Origin: an uncultured Mycoplasmatota bacterium
GTDB taxonomy: Bacteria > Bacillota_I > Bacilli_A > RF39 > UBA660
Length of the DNA stretch: 64,000 bases
Assembly: GCA_947302655.1 (NCBI GenBank)
Contig: CAMYVW010000001.1
Coordinates: 248,001 to 312,000, forward strand
Direction of reading: 5' to 3'
Part shown: in pieces, positions 35,405 through 45,223 of the stretch
Layout of the letters: every line of letters starts with the position of its first letter
Position numbering within the stretch: the first letter of the stretch is position 1
Made by a program: the position numbers and the translations under genes
Notes under the pieces: model-generated
Databases searched by the model: none
Seen by the model: the letters and a program-made list of their open reading frames with translations, nothing else
What the model was told of the DNA's origin: nothing

Positions 35405-38400
35405 ATGTTTAAAGAACTAGATAAAAGAGAGGTACATCTTGTTGAAACTTCTATTTTAGAAGAGTGGAAAAAACAAGATATTTTAAATAAAACCATTTTA
35501 AATAGAACTGGTAAAGATAACTGGGTTTTCTATGATGGACCAGCAACAGCAAATGGTATGCCAGGCTTGCACCATATGGTAGCAAAATTCTTAAAAGACT
35601 CTTTCTGTAAGTATCAAACCATGAAAGGTAAAAGAGTTTTAAGAAAAGTTGGATGGGATACTCATGGACTTCCTGTTGAAGTAAATGTTGAAAAGAAATT
35701 AGGTTTTACAGGAAAAGCTGATATTGAAAAATATGGTATTGAAGCATTCAATAAACTTTGTAAAGAAACAGTTTGGGAAAATGAAACAGCATTTAGAAAA
35801 CTAACTGATGAAATGGGTCAATTCATAGATCTAGATAATAGATATATTACTTATGATAATGACTACATTGAAACAGAATGGTGGATTTTAAAAAAATTCT
35901 TTGATGAAGGATTATTCTATGAAGGCGTAAAAATAATGCCTTGGTGCCCAAGATGTGGTACAGGCCTTGCATCACATGAAGTTGCTCAAGGATATAAAGA
36001 AGTAACTGCTAATACCGTTGTAGTTCCGTTTAAAGCTAAAGATGAAGATGTGTATTTTCTAGTTTGGACAACAACTCCATGGACTTTAATTTCTAACGTT
36101 GCTTTATGCGTTAATCCTGATGAAGAATATGTTAAAGTTGAATCTAAAGGTTATAAATTTATTCTAGCTAAAGCATTAGCTACTTCAGTTCTAGGTGAAG
36201 AATATGAAGTGTTAGATACTTATAAAGGTAAAGATTTAGAATATAAAGAATATGAACAATTAATTCCTAGTTTAGATGTTCAAGGTAAAGCTTTCTTTGT
36301 TACATGTGATAGTTATGTAACAATGTCAGATGGAACAGGAATTGTTCATATAGCACCAGCATTTGGTGAAGACGATGCTAAAGTAGGTAAAAACTACAAA
36401 CTTCCATATGTAAATCCAGTAGGAGAAGATGCTGTTTATACTGAAGGTTTATGGAAAGGTATGAATATCTTTGAAGCTGATTTAGAGGTTGTTAAATATT
36501 TAGCGGAAAATGACAAATTATTTAAAAAACAAAAGATGGTTCACGAATATCCACATTGCTGGAGATGTGATTCACCACTAGTTTATTATTCAAGACCATC
36601 ATATTATTTAGAAGTTACTAAACTTCAAGATAAAATCATAGAAGAAAATAAAAAAGTAAATTGGTATCCATCATTTGTTGGAGAAAAAAGGTTTGGTAAC
36701 TGGCTTGAAAATATGAATGACTGGGCAATATCAAGAAATAGATATTGGGGAACACCACTTCCTTTATGGAGATGCTCTTGTGGTCATATGGAAATGATTG
36801 GTTCAAGAGAAGAACTTGCTGAAAAAGCAATCGAAAAAGTTGATCCAAAAACTATAGACTTACATAGACCATTTGTAGATGATATTCATATTAAATGTCC
36901 AGATTGTGGTAAAGAAATGTCTCGTACCCTAGAGGTAATTGACTGTTGGTTTGATTCTGGTGCTATGCCATTTGCTCAGTATCATTATCCATTTGAAAAT
37001 AAAGAATTATGGGAATCACAATATCCTGCTGACTTTATAGCGGAAGGAATTGATCAAACACGTGGTTGGTTCTATTCATTATTAGTACTAGGAGTTTTTG
37101 TTACAGGCAAAAGTCCATATAAAAATGTTTTAGTAAATGAATTACTTCTTGATAAAAATGGTCAAAAGATGCATAAATCAAAAGGTAATGCTGTTGAACC
37201 GTTTACCATTATGCATAAATATGGAGCTGATACTGTAAGATGGTATTTACCATATGTATCACCAACATGGACTCCAATTAAATTTGATGAAGAAGGTTTA
37301 AAAGAAGTACATTCTAAGTTCTTTAACCCTTTAAAAAATACATATTCATTCTTTGAGATGTATGCTAATACAGATAACATTAATTTAGATGAGTGTACTG
37401 TAGATATAAAGGATAGAGAAGAAATAGATAAATGGTTATTATCAAAATATAATAAATTAGTAAAAGTTGTAACTGATGCCTTTGATAAGTTTGATTTAAA
37501 TATTGTAGTTAAAGAAATAACAAACTTTGTTTCTGAAGATTTATCAAATTGGTATATTAGAAGAAATAGAAATAGATTCTGGTCTTCAGAATTAAATAAT
37601 TCTAAAAAAAGTGTATATATAACTACATATGAAGTATTAACTGGATTATGTGAATTATGTGCACCAGTTATACCATTTACAACAGAAGAAATCTATAAAG
37701 ATTTAACTGGTGAAGAATCAGTTCATTTAGCTGATTATCCAGTTTGTGATGAATCACTAATAGATGAAAAACTAGAAGAAAAAATGGATCTAGTTAGAAA
37801 CTTAATTTCTTTAGGTAGAAATGTGCGTGAAGAAAATAAAGTTAAAGTTCGTCAACCAATTAGTGAAGTTGTACTTGATGGTAAAAATAAACAAATACTT
37901 AATGATTTAGTAGATTTAATTAAAGAAGAATTAAATGTTAAAGAAGTAGTATTTGAAAATGATTTATCTAAATACATGAACTACTTTGTTAAACCAAACT
38001 TTAAAGAAGTAGGTAAAGTATTTGGAAGTAATATTAAAGAGTTTGCATCTAAACTTGAAGGTATTACAACTGATGATATTTTGAAACTGGAAAACGGCGA
38101 ATCCATAACTATGGATGTTGCCGGAACTTCTTATGATGTTAATAAAGATATGGTTGATATTAGAATTTCATCAAAAGAAGGCTTTAATGTTGGATCTGAA
38201 AATAATAATTTTGTTATTTTAAATACAACATTAACAGAAGAATTAATTTTAGAAGGACTTGCTAGAGAATGTGTATCTAAGGTACAACAACTTAGAAAAA
38301 ATAATGATTTTAACATCGTTGATCGCATAAACTTATATTATAGTGGAGATGAAGACTTTAAAAAATGTGTTTCAGAATTTGATAGCTATATTAAAGATGA

Positions 38401-38497
38401 AACTTTATCTTTATTAATTAAAGAAGATGCATCTTTAACTGAATCATTTGATTTAAATGGTCATGATGTTAAATTAAAAGTTGAGAAAGTAGGTTAA
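35405..38497 (+). CDS. ileS: Isoleucyl-tRNA synthetase, type 2, with altered HIGH and KMSKS motifs
   Basis: 1,030 residues, the length of IleRS2 and longer than the about 920 of Bacillus type 1. The context is type-2 like: DGPATANGMP...GWDTHGLPVEV, ending in RKNNDFNIVDRINLYY. Where HxGH is expected the sequence has Gly54-Leu-His-His57 (35564-35575), i.e. positions 1 and 3 swapped. The second signature is KMHKS (588-592) instead of KMSKS. The CP1 editing domain (LVWTTTPWTL, HIAPAFGEDD) is intact. I chose ATG 35405, preceded by AAAGGA. Controlled by the T-box; nfeD and an SPFH gene follow closely. Confidence 0.95.
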   Translation: MFKELDKREVHLVETSILEEWKKQDILNKTILNRTGKDNWVFYDGPATANGMPGLHHMVAKFLKDSFCKYQTMKGKRVLRKVGWDTHGLPVEVNVEKKLGFTGKADIEKYGIEAFNKLCKETVWENETAFRKLTDEMGQFIDLDNRYITYDNDYIETEWWILKKFFDEGLFYEGVKIMPWCPRCGTGLASHEVAQGYKEVTANTVVVPFKAKDEDVYFLVWTTTPWTLISNVALCVNPDEEYVKVESKGYKFILAKALATSVLGEEYEVLDTYKGKDLEYKEYEQLIPSLDVQGKAFFVTCDSYVTMSDGTGIVHIAPAFGEDDAKVGKNYKLPYVNPVGEDAVYTEGLWKGMNIFEADLEVVKYLAENDKLFKKQKMVHEYPHCWRCDSPLVYYSRPSYYLEVTKLQDKIIEENKKVNWYPSFVGEKRFGNWLENMNDWAISRNRYWGTPLPLWRCSCGHMEMIGSREELAEKAIEKVDPKTIDLHRPFVDDIHIKCPDCGKEMSRTLEVIDCWFDSGAMPFAQYHYPFENKELWESQYPADFIAEGIDQTRGWFYSLLVLGVFVTGKSPYKNVLVNELLLDKNGQKMHKSKGNAVEPFTIMHKYGADTVRWYLPYVSPTWTPIKFDEEGLKEVHSKFFNPLKNTYSFFEMYANTDNINLDECTVDIKDREEIDKWLLSKYNKLVKVVTDAFDKFDLNIVVKEITNFVSEDLSNWYIRRNRNRFWSSELNNSKKSVYITTYEVLTGLCELCAPVIPFTTEEIYKDLTGEESVHLADYPVCDESLIDEKLEEKMDLVRNLISLGRNVREENKVKVRQPISEVVLDGKNKQILNDLVDLIKEELNVKEVVFENDLSKYMNYFVKPNFKEVGKVFGSNIKEFASKLEGITTDDILKLENGESITMDVAGTSYDVNKDMVDIRISSKEGFNVGSENNNFVILNTTLTEELILEGLARECVSKVQQLRKNNDFNIVDRINLYYSGDEDFKKCVSEFDSYIKDETLSLLIKEDASLTESFDLNGHDVKLKVEKVG

Positions 38498-38498
38498 T

Positions 38499-38921
38499 AT
38501 GGAAGCTTGGATTTACTGGCTTATAATAATGCTTATACTTTCATTTGTCGAAATAATTACCATAAATTTAGTTACAATATGGTTTGTTGCTAGTGCTGGT
38601 ATAGCATTACTTGTATCGCTAGTTACAGATAGTTATTATATTCAGTTTTTAGTATTTGGTATTTGTGGTTTATTAATAATGGTTTTAACAAGACCACTTC
38701 TTAAAAAACTAATAAAAAAAGATAAAACGAAAACAAACTTAGATAGAGTAATTGGTATGACTGGAATATGTACTGAAGAAATATCAAAAAATAAAGTTGG
38801 TGAAGTAAAAGTCGATGGTAAAAGATGGAGTGCTATTTCACCAGTTAAAATTAAAGTTGGTGATGAAGTACTTATCACTGACATCGACGGCGTAAAGCTT
38901 AAAGTTAAGAAGGGAGAGTAG
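38499..38921 (+). CDS. NfeD-like membrane protein
   Basis: 140 residues: two or three membrane segments in the first about 70 residues (WIYWLIIMLILSFVEII and two more), then a small C-terminal OB-fold (MTGICTEEI to VDGVKLKVK type). Short NfeD proteins are encoded next to SPFH proteins, as here, and are thought to act together in membrane domains. The gene starts 1 base after ileS with AGGTTAAT upstream, so it is likely in the same transcript. Confidence 0.85.
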   Translation: MEAWIYWLIIMLILSFVEIITINLVTIWFVASAGIALLVSLVTDSYYIQFLVFGICGLLIMVLTRPLLKKLIKKDKTKTNLDRVIGMTGICTEEISKNKVGEVKVDGKRWSAISPVKIKVGDEVLITDIDGVKLKVKKGE

Positions 38922-38927
38922 ATTTTT

Positions 38928-39818
38928 ATGCCAGTAGTAATTACACTTTTAGTTATTGCTTTAGCATTAATAATTCCTAATATTAAAATCGTTCCTCAGG
39001 CTAGAGCATATGTTATTGAAAGACTAGGTTCTTATCATGATACTTGGTCTAATGGACTACATATTAAAATGCCATTTATTGATAGAGTATCAAATAAAGT
39101 TACATTAAAAGAAATAGTTAAAGATTTTGCACCACAACCAGTTATCACAAAAGATAATGTTACAATGCAAATTGATACAGTTGTTTATTTCCAAATAACT
39201 GATCCAAAACTATATACTTATGGAGTTGAATATCCAATTAGTGCAATTGAAAACTTAACAGCAACTACACTAAGAAATATTATTGGTGATCTAGAACTAG
39301 ACCAAACACTTACATCAAGAGATACAATTAACACTCAAATGCGTTCTATTTTGGATGAAGCAACGGATCCATGGGGAATTAAAGTTAACCGTGTAGAAGT
39401 TAAAAATATTATTCCACCAAGAGATATTCAAGAAGCTATGGAAAAACAAATGCGTGCTGAACGTGAAAGAAGAGAAAAAATTCTTCAAGCAGAAGGTGAA
39501 AAGAAATCATCTATTCTTATTGCTGAAGGTGAAAAAGAATCTGCTATTTTAAGAGCAGAAGCTCAAAAAGAATCACAAATTAAAATTGCTGAAGGTGAAG
39601 CAGAAGCTCTTCTTAAAATTAAAGAAGCAGAAGCTAAGGGTATTAAACTTTTAAAAGATGCTAAAGCTGATGCTGCTGTTCTTGCTTTAAAAAGTTATGA
39701 TACTATGAGCAAGATGGCTGATGGACAAGCAACAAAACTTATTATTCCATCAGATTTAAAAGGCATAGCAACTTTAGGAACAACTCTTGCTGAAGTTTTA
39801 GAAAAGAAAGAAAAATAG
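38928..39818 (+). CDS. SPFH/band 7 (stomatin-like) membrane protein
   Basis: 296 residues. The N-terminal hydrophobic stretch (2-20) is followed by the SPFH domain: VPQARAYVIERLGSYHDTW, the NVTMQIDTVVYFQITDP strand set and LRNIIGDLELDQTLTSRDTIN. A long Ala/Glu/Lys coiled coil (about 170-250) and a short hydrophobic C-terminus close it. This is the slipin/QmcA-type layout: oligomeric scaffold of membrane microdomains or partner of a protease. It follows nfeD by 6 bases with AAGGGAG upstream and ends the ileS-nfeD-SPFH unit. Confidence 0.93.
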   Translation: MPVVITLLVIALALIIPNIKIVPQARAYVIERLGSYHDTWSNGLHIKMPFIDRVSNKVTLKEIVKDFAPQPVITKDNVTMQIDTVVYFQITDPKLYTYGVEYPISAIENLTATTLRNIIGDLELDQTLTSRDTINTQMRSILDEATDPWGIKVNRVEVKNIIPPRDIQEAMEKQMRAERERREKILQAEGEKKSSILIAEGEKESAILRAEAQKESQIKIAEGEAEALLKIKEAEAKGIKLLKDAKADAAVLALKSYDTMSKMADGQATKLIIPSDLKGIATLGTTLAEVLEKKEK

Positions 39819-39837
39819 TCGAAAGACTATTTTTTTA
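39812..39837 (+). terminator. Terminator of the SPFH gene
   Basis: AAAATAGTC, GAAA loop, GACTATTTT plus T run. Confidence 0.9.
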
Positions 39838-39934
39838 TTTGTCAATACCTCTGAAACATATTTTATTATTGCTTTACATATAATTTTATGGTAGTATTTT
39901 AATAGTTAAAAATAGTAAAAGGTGGTTGATAAAG

Positions 39935-40657
39935 ATGATGGATTTTATTGATAATTTAGCAAACAATGATATATTTTTAACTTCATTAATTATTGTATTA
40001 GTAATATTAGTTATAACATTCTTTCTTGTTTTATTTTTAGGAGGAAAGAAAAACAAACCTAAAAATAATATAAAAGAAAATAAAACTGATGATATTTTTC
40101 CAACAGTTGAAGGCAATGATGTTGATTTTAATCATGAAGAATATGTTCAAGAAGCAACAAATGAATTTGAGCTTACTCCAGTTCAAGATGTTAAAGAAGT
40201 TCTATCAGAAGTTCAATTAGATAAAATTGAAGAATCTCCTGCATATCAAGTAGAGAATAATTCATTTAATGAAGAACCAGAAATGAGGAACTTTAGTTTT
40301 GATGAATTATCAAAAATGATATCTGATGAATTAGATAATATCGATAAAAAAGAAGAAGAGACTTCTGAAAATAATGAAACAATTAATAATGATGAACAAG
40401 ATTCATTTATAAATACATTTAAACAAGTTGAAACAGAACCTATTTCTGTTGAAGCAGAACCTGAACTTAATAGTACTACTTCATTTGATTCACTAATGAT
40501 TAATAAAGTCGTTGAGCCAGAAAAAAATGAAGATATTGTTCTTCCGAAACTTAAAGATGAAGAAACTACTTCAAATGAACCTATAATTAAAGATGAAGAA
40601 GTTCCTCTTTATGCTAGGTTTAATCACGAATCATTCGATTTAAAAGATAAAGATTAA
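39935..40657 (+). CDS. Membrane-anchored acidic protein of unknown function
   Basis: About 240 residues. One N-terminal membrane segment (about 13-33, FLTSLIIVLVILVITFFLVLF) and a short basic stop-transfer (GGKKNKPKNN) are followed by about 200 very acidic, low-complexity residues rich in Glu, Asn and Val. The motif SFDELSKMISDEL in the middle and SFDSLMIN later resemble short binding peptides. The orientation suggests the tail is cytoplasmic. The upstream site AAAGGTGG could serve ATG 39935 or ATG 39938. No family recognised. It precedes parE but has its own terminator. Confidence 0.72.
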   Translation: MMDFIDNLANNDIFLTSLIIVLVILVITFFLVLFLGGKKNKPKNNIKENKTDDIFPTVEGNDVDFNHEEYVQEATNEFELTPVQDVKEVLSEVQLDKIEESPAYQVENNSFNEEPEMRNFSFDELSKMISDELDNIDKKEEETSENNETINNDEQDSFINTFKQVETEPISVEAEPELNSTTSFDSLMINKVVEPEKNEDIVLPKLKDEETTSNEPIIKDEEVPLYARFNHESFDLKDKD

Positions 40658-40689
40658 TTGTCAAGTCACCTTGCATTAATCTTTTTTTT
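40651..40689 (+). terminator. Probable terminator before parE
   Basis: AGATTAAT and ATTAATCT pair across a 16-base loop, followed by eight T. The stem overlaps the end of the acidic-protein gene. Confidence 0.6.
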
Positions 40690-40718
40690 AATGTTATAAT
40701 TTATAAAGGTGAATAGTA

Positions 40719-42632
40719 ATGGCAAAAGAAGCTAAATATGATGAGTCATCAATAAAAATTCTTGAAGGTTTAGAAGCTGTTAGAAAAAGACCTGGTATGT
40801 ATATTGGGTCTACTGATAAAAGAGGACTTCATCATTTAGTATGGGAAATTGTAGATAATTCTATTGATGAAATAATAAATGGATACGGTAATACCGTTAA
40901 AATATTAATGAGAAAAGATGGATCTATTACAGTTGCAGATAATGGCCGTGGTGTTCCAACTGGAAAACATGAATCAGGTAAATCAACTCCTGAAGTAATT
41001 TATACAGTACTTCATGCCGGTGGTAAATTTGAGGAAGGAAACTATAAAGTTTCTGGAGGCCTTCATGGTGTTGGTGGATCTGTTGTTAATGCTTTATCTA
41101 AAAAAATGGATGTAACTATTTATCGTGATGGTAAAATAGCTAATATTAGATTTATTGATGGTGGTAAAGTTGAAAGCCCACTTAAATATATTGGAGAAAC
41201 AAAAAAAACTGGTACAGTTGTAACATTCTTACCAGATTATGATATCTTTAAAAACTGCGATTTTTCATTTACAACTATATGTGAAAGAATGCAAGAAAGT
41301 GCATTTCTTTTGTCTGGTTTAATTGTAGAAATAGCAGATGAAAAAACAGGTAGAGAAGCTAAATTCCATTATGAAAATGGCCTTATTAATTTTGTTGAAT
41401 ACATTAATGAAAATAAAAAAGCCTTACACAAAGTAATTAATTTTAGTGGTCAAAAAGAAGGAATCGAAGTAGAAATTGCGATGCAATACTCTGATTCTTA
41501 CTCAGAAAATATTTTGTCATTTGTTAATAATGTTAAAACAATTGATGGTGGTAGCCATGAAGTCGGTTTTAAAACTGGTATAACTAAAGCATTTAATGAT
41601 TATGCAAAAGCTAATAATTTAATTAAAACTAAAGATGGTTCATTTGATGGAGCTGATGTAAGAGAAGGTTTATCAGCAATTGTAAATTTAAGAATACCTG
41701 AAAATTTATTACAATTTGAAGGTCAAACTAAAGGTAAACTTGGTACACCAGAAGCAAGAAGTATAACTGAATCAATTACTTATGACAATTTAAAATTCTT
41801 CTTAGAGGAAAATAAAGAAATAGCTTTAACAATTATTGAAAAAGCTAGTAAGAGTAAACTTGCAAGAGAAGCAGCAAGAAAAGCAAGAGAAGCAGCTAGA
41901 GCTGGAAAAGGAAAAGATAAAAAAGAAAAGATTTTATCCGGTAAACTTGCTAAAGCTACAGGCAAAGATAGTAAAATAAATGAACTATTCTTAGTTGAGG
42001 GAGATTCAGCAGGTGGTTCTGCTAAAACTGGTAGAAACAGAGAAACTCAAGCAATACTACCACTTCGTGGTAAAGTTTTAAACTGTGAAAAAGCATCTTC
42101 AAATGATATAAATTCAAATGAAGAATTAAATACACTTACTTATGCAATAGGAGCTGGTATTGGACCTGATTTTGATCCAAAAGATAGTAATTATGGAAAA
42201 GTAATAATCATGACCGATGCCGATGATGATGGAGCTCACATTCAAATATTACTTTTAACATTCTTCTATAGATTTATGAGACCACTCATTGAAGAAGGCA
42301 TGCTATATATAGCAAATCCTCCTTTATATGCTCTAGACTTTGGTAAATCTAAAGAATATGTTGCAACAGATGAAGAACTTGAAGAAAAGAAAAAAACTGT
42401 TAAAGGTTCTTATAAAGTTCAAAGATTTAAAGGTCTAGGTGAAATGGATGCTGATGAACTATATGAAACAACTATGAATCCATTAACGAGAAGTTTAATA
42501 AAAGTATCTATTACTGATGCAGCCCTTGCAGAAAAAAGAGTATCTGTTTTAATGGGTGATAAAGTAGAACCTAGAAAAGAATGGATTGAAGAGAATGTTG
42601 ACTTCTCTTTAGAAGACGATTTTAGGAGGTAA
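40719..42632 (+). CDS. parE: DNA topoisomerase IV subunit B
   Basis: 637 residues. The GHKL ATPase has EIVDNSIDE near 46 and the GGLHGVGGSVVNAL lid near 115; the transducer domain follows; the TOPRIM domain has LVEGDSAGGSAKTGRNRE near 425 and TDADDDGAHI near 498. The ending RKEWIEENVDFSLEDDF fits ParE better than GyrB, and the next gene is clearly ParC-like. It powers decatenation of daughter chromosomes. AAGGTGAA precedes the ATG. The stop lies 6 bases before parC. Confidence 0.93.
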   Translation: MAKEAKYDESSIKILEGLEAVRKRPGMYIGSTDKRGLHHLVWEIVDNSIDEIINGYGNTVKILMRKDGSITVADNGRGVPTGKHESGKSTPEVIYTVLHAGGKFEEGNYKVSGGLHGVGGSVVNALSKKMDVTIYRDGKIANIRFIDGGKVESPLKYIGETKKTGTVVTFLPDYDIFKNCDFSFTTICERMQESAFLLSGLIVEIADEKTGREAKFHYENGLINFVEYINENKKALHKVINFSGQKEGIEVEIAMQYSDSYSENILSFVNNVKTIDGGSHEVGFKTGITKAFNDYAKANNLIKTKDGSFDGADVREGLSAIVNLRIPENLLQFEGQTKGKLGTPEARSITESITYDNLKFFLEENKEIALTIIEKASKSKLAREAARKAREAARAGKGKDKKEKILSGKLAKATGKDSKINELFLVEGDSAGGSAKTGRNRETQAILPLRGKVLNCEKASSNDINSNEELNTLTYAIGAGIGPDFDPKDSNYGKVIIMTDADDDGAHIQILLLTFFYRFMRPLIEEGMLYIANPPLYALDFGKSKEYVATDEELEEKKKTVKGSYKVQRFKGLGEMDADELYETTMNPLTRSLIKVSITDAALAEKRVSVLMGDKVEPRKEWIEENVDFSLEDDFRR

Positions 42633-42638
42633 TTATAT

Positions 42639-45176
42639 ATGGCAAATAAAGTAGAACAAAATATTATTGAAAAAATATATGATTATACTCTTGAAGATAT
42701 AATGGGTGATAGATTTGGTAGATATTCTAAATCTATCATTCAAGATAGAGCATTACCAGATGTAAGAGATGGTTTAAAGCCAGTTCAAAGACGTATTTTA
42801 TATACAATGTGGGAAGATAAAAATACTTTTGATAAGCCATACAGAAAATGTGCAAAAGCAGTTGGTGATGTTATGGGTAAATATCACCCACATGGTGATT
42901 CATCAATATATGGTGCAATGATAAACATGTCTCAAAGATGGAAAATGAGAGAAATGTTTATTGATATACATGGTAATAATGGATCTATAGATGGTGATGG
43001 ACCTGCTGCATATCGTTATACTGAAACAAGACTTACAAAACTTGCTGGTGTTATGCTTAAATATATTGAACGTGATTCAGTAGAAATGGCACTTAATTAT
43101 TCAGATGATTATCTAGAACCTACTGTACTTCCAGCAAACTTTCCAAACCTTTTAGTTAATGGTTCTCAAGGTATATCTGCAGGCTACGCAACTAATATAC
43201 CTCCTCATAATATAACTGAAGTAATTGATGCATCAATTCACAGAATTGATAATCCCACTTGTAGACTTGATACCATACTTAATATAGTTAAAGGGCCGGA
43301 TTTTCCAACTGGTGGAGTAATTGAAGGAAAAGATGGTTTAAGACAAGCTTATGAAACAGGTAAAGGTAAAGTAGTTGTTAAAGCTAAAACAGAAATAGTT
43401 AAGGATAAAAAAGGTCATAGAATTATTATTCATGAAATACCTTATGATGTTTTAAAAGAACCTCTAAGAAAGAAAATAGAAGATATTAAAATAGATAAAA
43501 AAGTTGAAGGCATAGTTGATGTTAGAGATGAATCTGACAAAGAAAATATGGCTAAACTTGTTATTGAACTTAAAAAAGATGCTAATGCAGAACTTATTTT
43601 AAATTATCTATTTAAAAATACAGATTTACAAATTAACTATAACTTTAATATGGTTGCTATTTGTGATAGAAGACCTAAACAATTAGGACTTCTAGAAATA
43701 CTAGATGCTTTTATAGCTCATCAAAAAGAAGTTATTTTGAGAAGAACTAGATATGATCTTAAAAAAGCTGAAGAAAGACTACATATAGTTGAAGGTTTCT
43801 TAAAAGCTGTAGATATTTTAGATGAAGTAATTAAATTAATTCGTGCATCTAAAAATAGAGCAGACTGTATTGAAAATTTAGTTAAAGAATTTAAATTTAC
43901 TGAAGTTCAAGCAACAGCTATTGTTGATATGAGACTTTATAAGTTATCTAATACTGATGTTAACTTACTTTTAGAAGAACAAGGAAACCTTCAAAAAATG
44001 ATAGAGTTCTTAAATAGTATTTTAAATAACGAATCTATTTTAAAAACACAAATGAAAAAAGAACTTAATGAAATCAAAAAAGAATATGGTAACGATCGAA
44101 GAACAGAAATTAGGGATGAAATATCTGAAATTAAAATAGATATGAAAGATATGATTCCTAAAGAAAATACTATTGTAGTTGTTACTAAAGAAGGTTACAT
44201 AAAAAGAGTTTCGCCTAAATCATATACTGATGAAGAAGAAACAGTTATGAAGCCTGGTGACTATGTAATAGGTTTATATGATACAACAACGCTTAATAAC
44301 ATAATGGTATTTACTAATTTAGGTAGATATTGCTTTATACCAGTACATTTAATTCCTGAATGTAAGTGGAAAGAATTAGGTAAACATATTAATAATGTTT
44401 GTATGTTATCACCTGATGAAAAAGTTATTTCATCAGTTATATATGATAATGATAACTCTATACTTGTTCTTGCAACTAAACAAGGAATGGTTAAAAAAGT
44501 ACTTTATAAAGACTTTGTTGTATCAAGATATTCTAAACCACTTACTGCAATGAAGTTAAAAGATGATAAAGATGAACTTGTATCAGCATTTAAAACAAAT
44601 AATGATTCAAATGTTATTATGGTATCTAAAAATGGATATTATGTTAAATACAGTTTAGATGAAGTACCTGTAATAGGTCCTAAAGGATCAGGTGTTAAAG
44701 GTATTAATTTAAAAGATGATGAACTGGTATCTTTATCTGTAATTAAAGATAATGATGAATACTTAAATATAGCAACTAATAATAAAACAGCTAAAAGAAT
44801 TAAGTTAAGTGATCTATATATGATGAGCAGAGCTAAAAAAGGTCTTCTATTAATGAAGAAAGTTAAAACTCAAGATTATCATGTTATAGATGCATTTACA
44901 TCTGAATCAAGAGATGACATATGCATAAAATCAGATAGTGAAATAAGAATGATTAAAAATAGTGATATAGCCATAATGGATACCCAGTCAACTGGATCAT
45001 CTATATCTAAATATATGGTTGATAAAGTATACATTAAAGCTAATATCATAAAGCAAAAAGATATAGTTATTAATGATTCTGAAGAAGATGACGTAATTAT
45101 TTCTTCTGAACCAGTAATGAAAGAAGAAGTAAAAGAATTTACTTTAGATGATTTTATTGATGATTTTAAAATCTAG
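42639..45176 (+). CDS. parC: DNA topoisomerase IV subunit A
   Basis: 845 residues. The N-terminus LEDIMGDRFGRYSKSIIQDR is ParC-like. The catalytic Tyr is Tyr127 in AAYRYTETRL. The quinolone-determining region reads HPHGDSSIYGAM: Ser88 (equivalent to Ser80) is kept, but residue 92 is Gly (codon 42912-42914), where Glu84 is usual. The C-terminal beta-pinwheel repeats run from about 510, with an acidic tail. AGGAGGT precedes the ATG. It pairs with ParE as topoisomerase IV. The stop is followed by a hairpin that contains the ylbD ribosome site. Confidence 0.95.
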   Translation: MANKVEQNIIEKIYDYTLEDIMGDRFGRYSKSIIQDRALPDVRDGLKPVQRRILYTMWEDKNTFDKPYRKCAKAVGDVMGKYHPHGDSSIYGAMINMSQRWKMREMFIDIHGNNGSIDGDGPAAYRYTETRLTKLAGVMLKYIERDSVEMALNYSDDYLEPTVLPANFPNLLVNGSQGISAGYATNIPPHNITEVIDASIHRIDNPTCRLDTILNIVKGPDFPTGGVIEGKDGLRQAYETGKGKVVVKAKTEIVKDKKGHRIIIHEIPYDVLKEPLRKKIEDIKIDKKVEGIVDVRDESDKENMAKLVIELKKDANAELILNYLFKNTDLQINYNFNMVAICDRRPKQLGLLEILDAFIAHQKEVILRRTRYDLKKAEERLHIVEGFLKAVDILDEVIKLIRASKNRADCIENLVKEFKFTEVQATAIVDMRLYKLSNTDVNLLLEEQGNLQKMIEFLNSILNNESILKTQMKKELNEIKKEYGNDRRTEIRDEISEIKIDMKDMIPKENTIVVVTKEGYIKRVSPKSYTDEEETVMKPGDYVIGLYDTTTLNNIMVFTNLGRYCFIPVHLIPECKWKELGKHINNVCMLSPDEKVISSVIYDNDNSILVLATKQGMVKKVLYKDFVVSRYSKPLTAMKLKDDKDELVSAFKTNNDSNVIMVSKNGYYVKYSLDEVPVIGPKGSGVKGINLKDDELVSLSVIKDNDEYLNIATNNKTAKRIKLSDLYMMSRAKKGLLLMKKVKTQDYHVIDAFTSESRDDICIKSDSEIRMIKNSDIAIMDTQSTGSSISKYMVDKVYIKANIIKQKDIVINDSEEDDVIISSEPVMKEEVKEFTLDDFIDDFKI

Positions 45177-45181
45177 TCTTA

Positions 45182-45222
45182 AAAATCACTTTATTAAATA
45201 ATATTTAATAAGGTGATTTTTT
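45182..45222 (+). promoter_or_regulatory. Hairpin after parC that hides the ylbD ribosome site
   Basis: AAATCACTTTATTAAA and TTTAATAAGGTGATTT pair over 16 positions (one G-U) around the loop, followed by a T run. It looks like the parC terminator, but its right arm contains AAGGTGAT, the only ribosome site for the ATG at 45224. Confidence 0.7.
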
Positions 45223-45223
45223 T

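Noticed and set aside
40719-45176. Reading parE-parC as gyrB-gyrA
   Set aside because: The N-terminus LEDIMGDRFGRYSK of the A subunit and the end RKEWIEENVDFSLEDDF of the B subunit fit topoisomerase IV; no gyrase-specific GyrA box was found.
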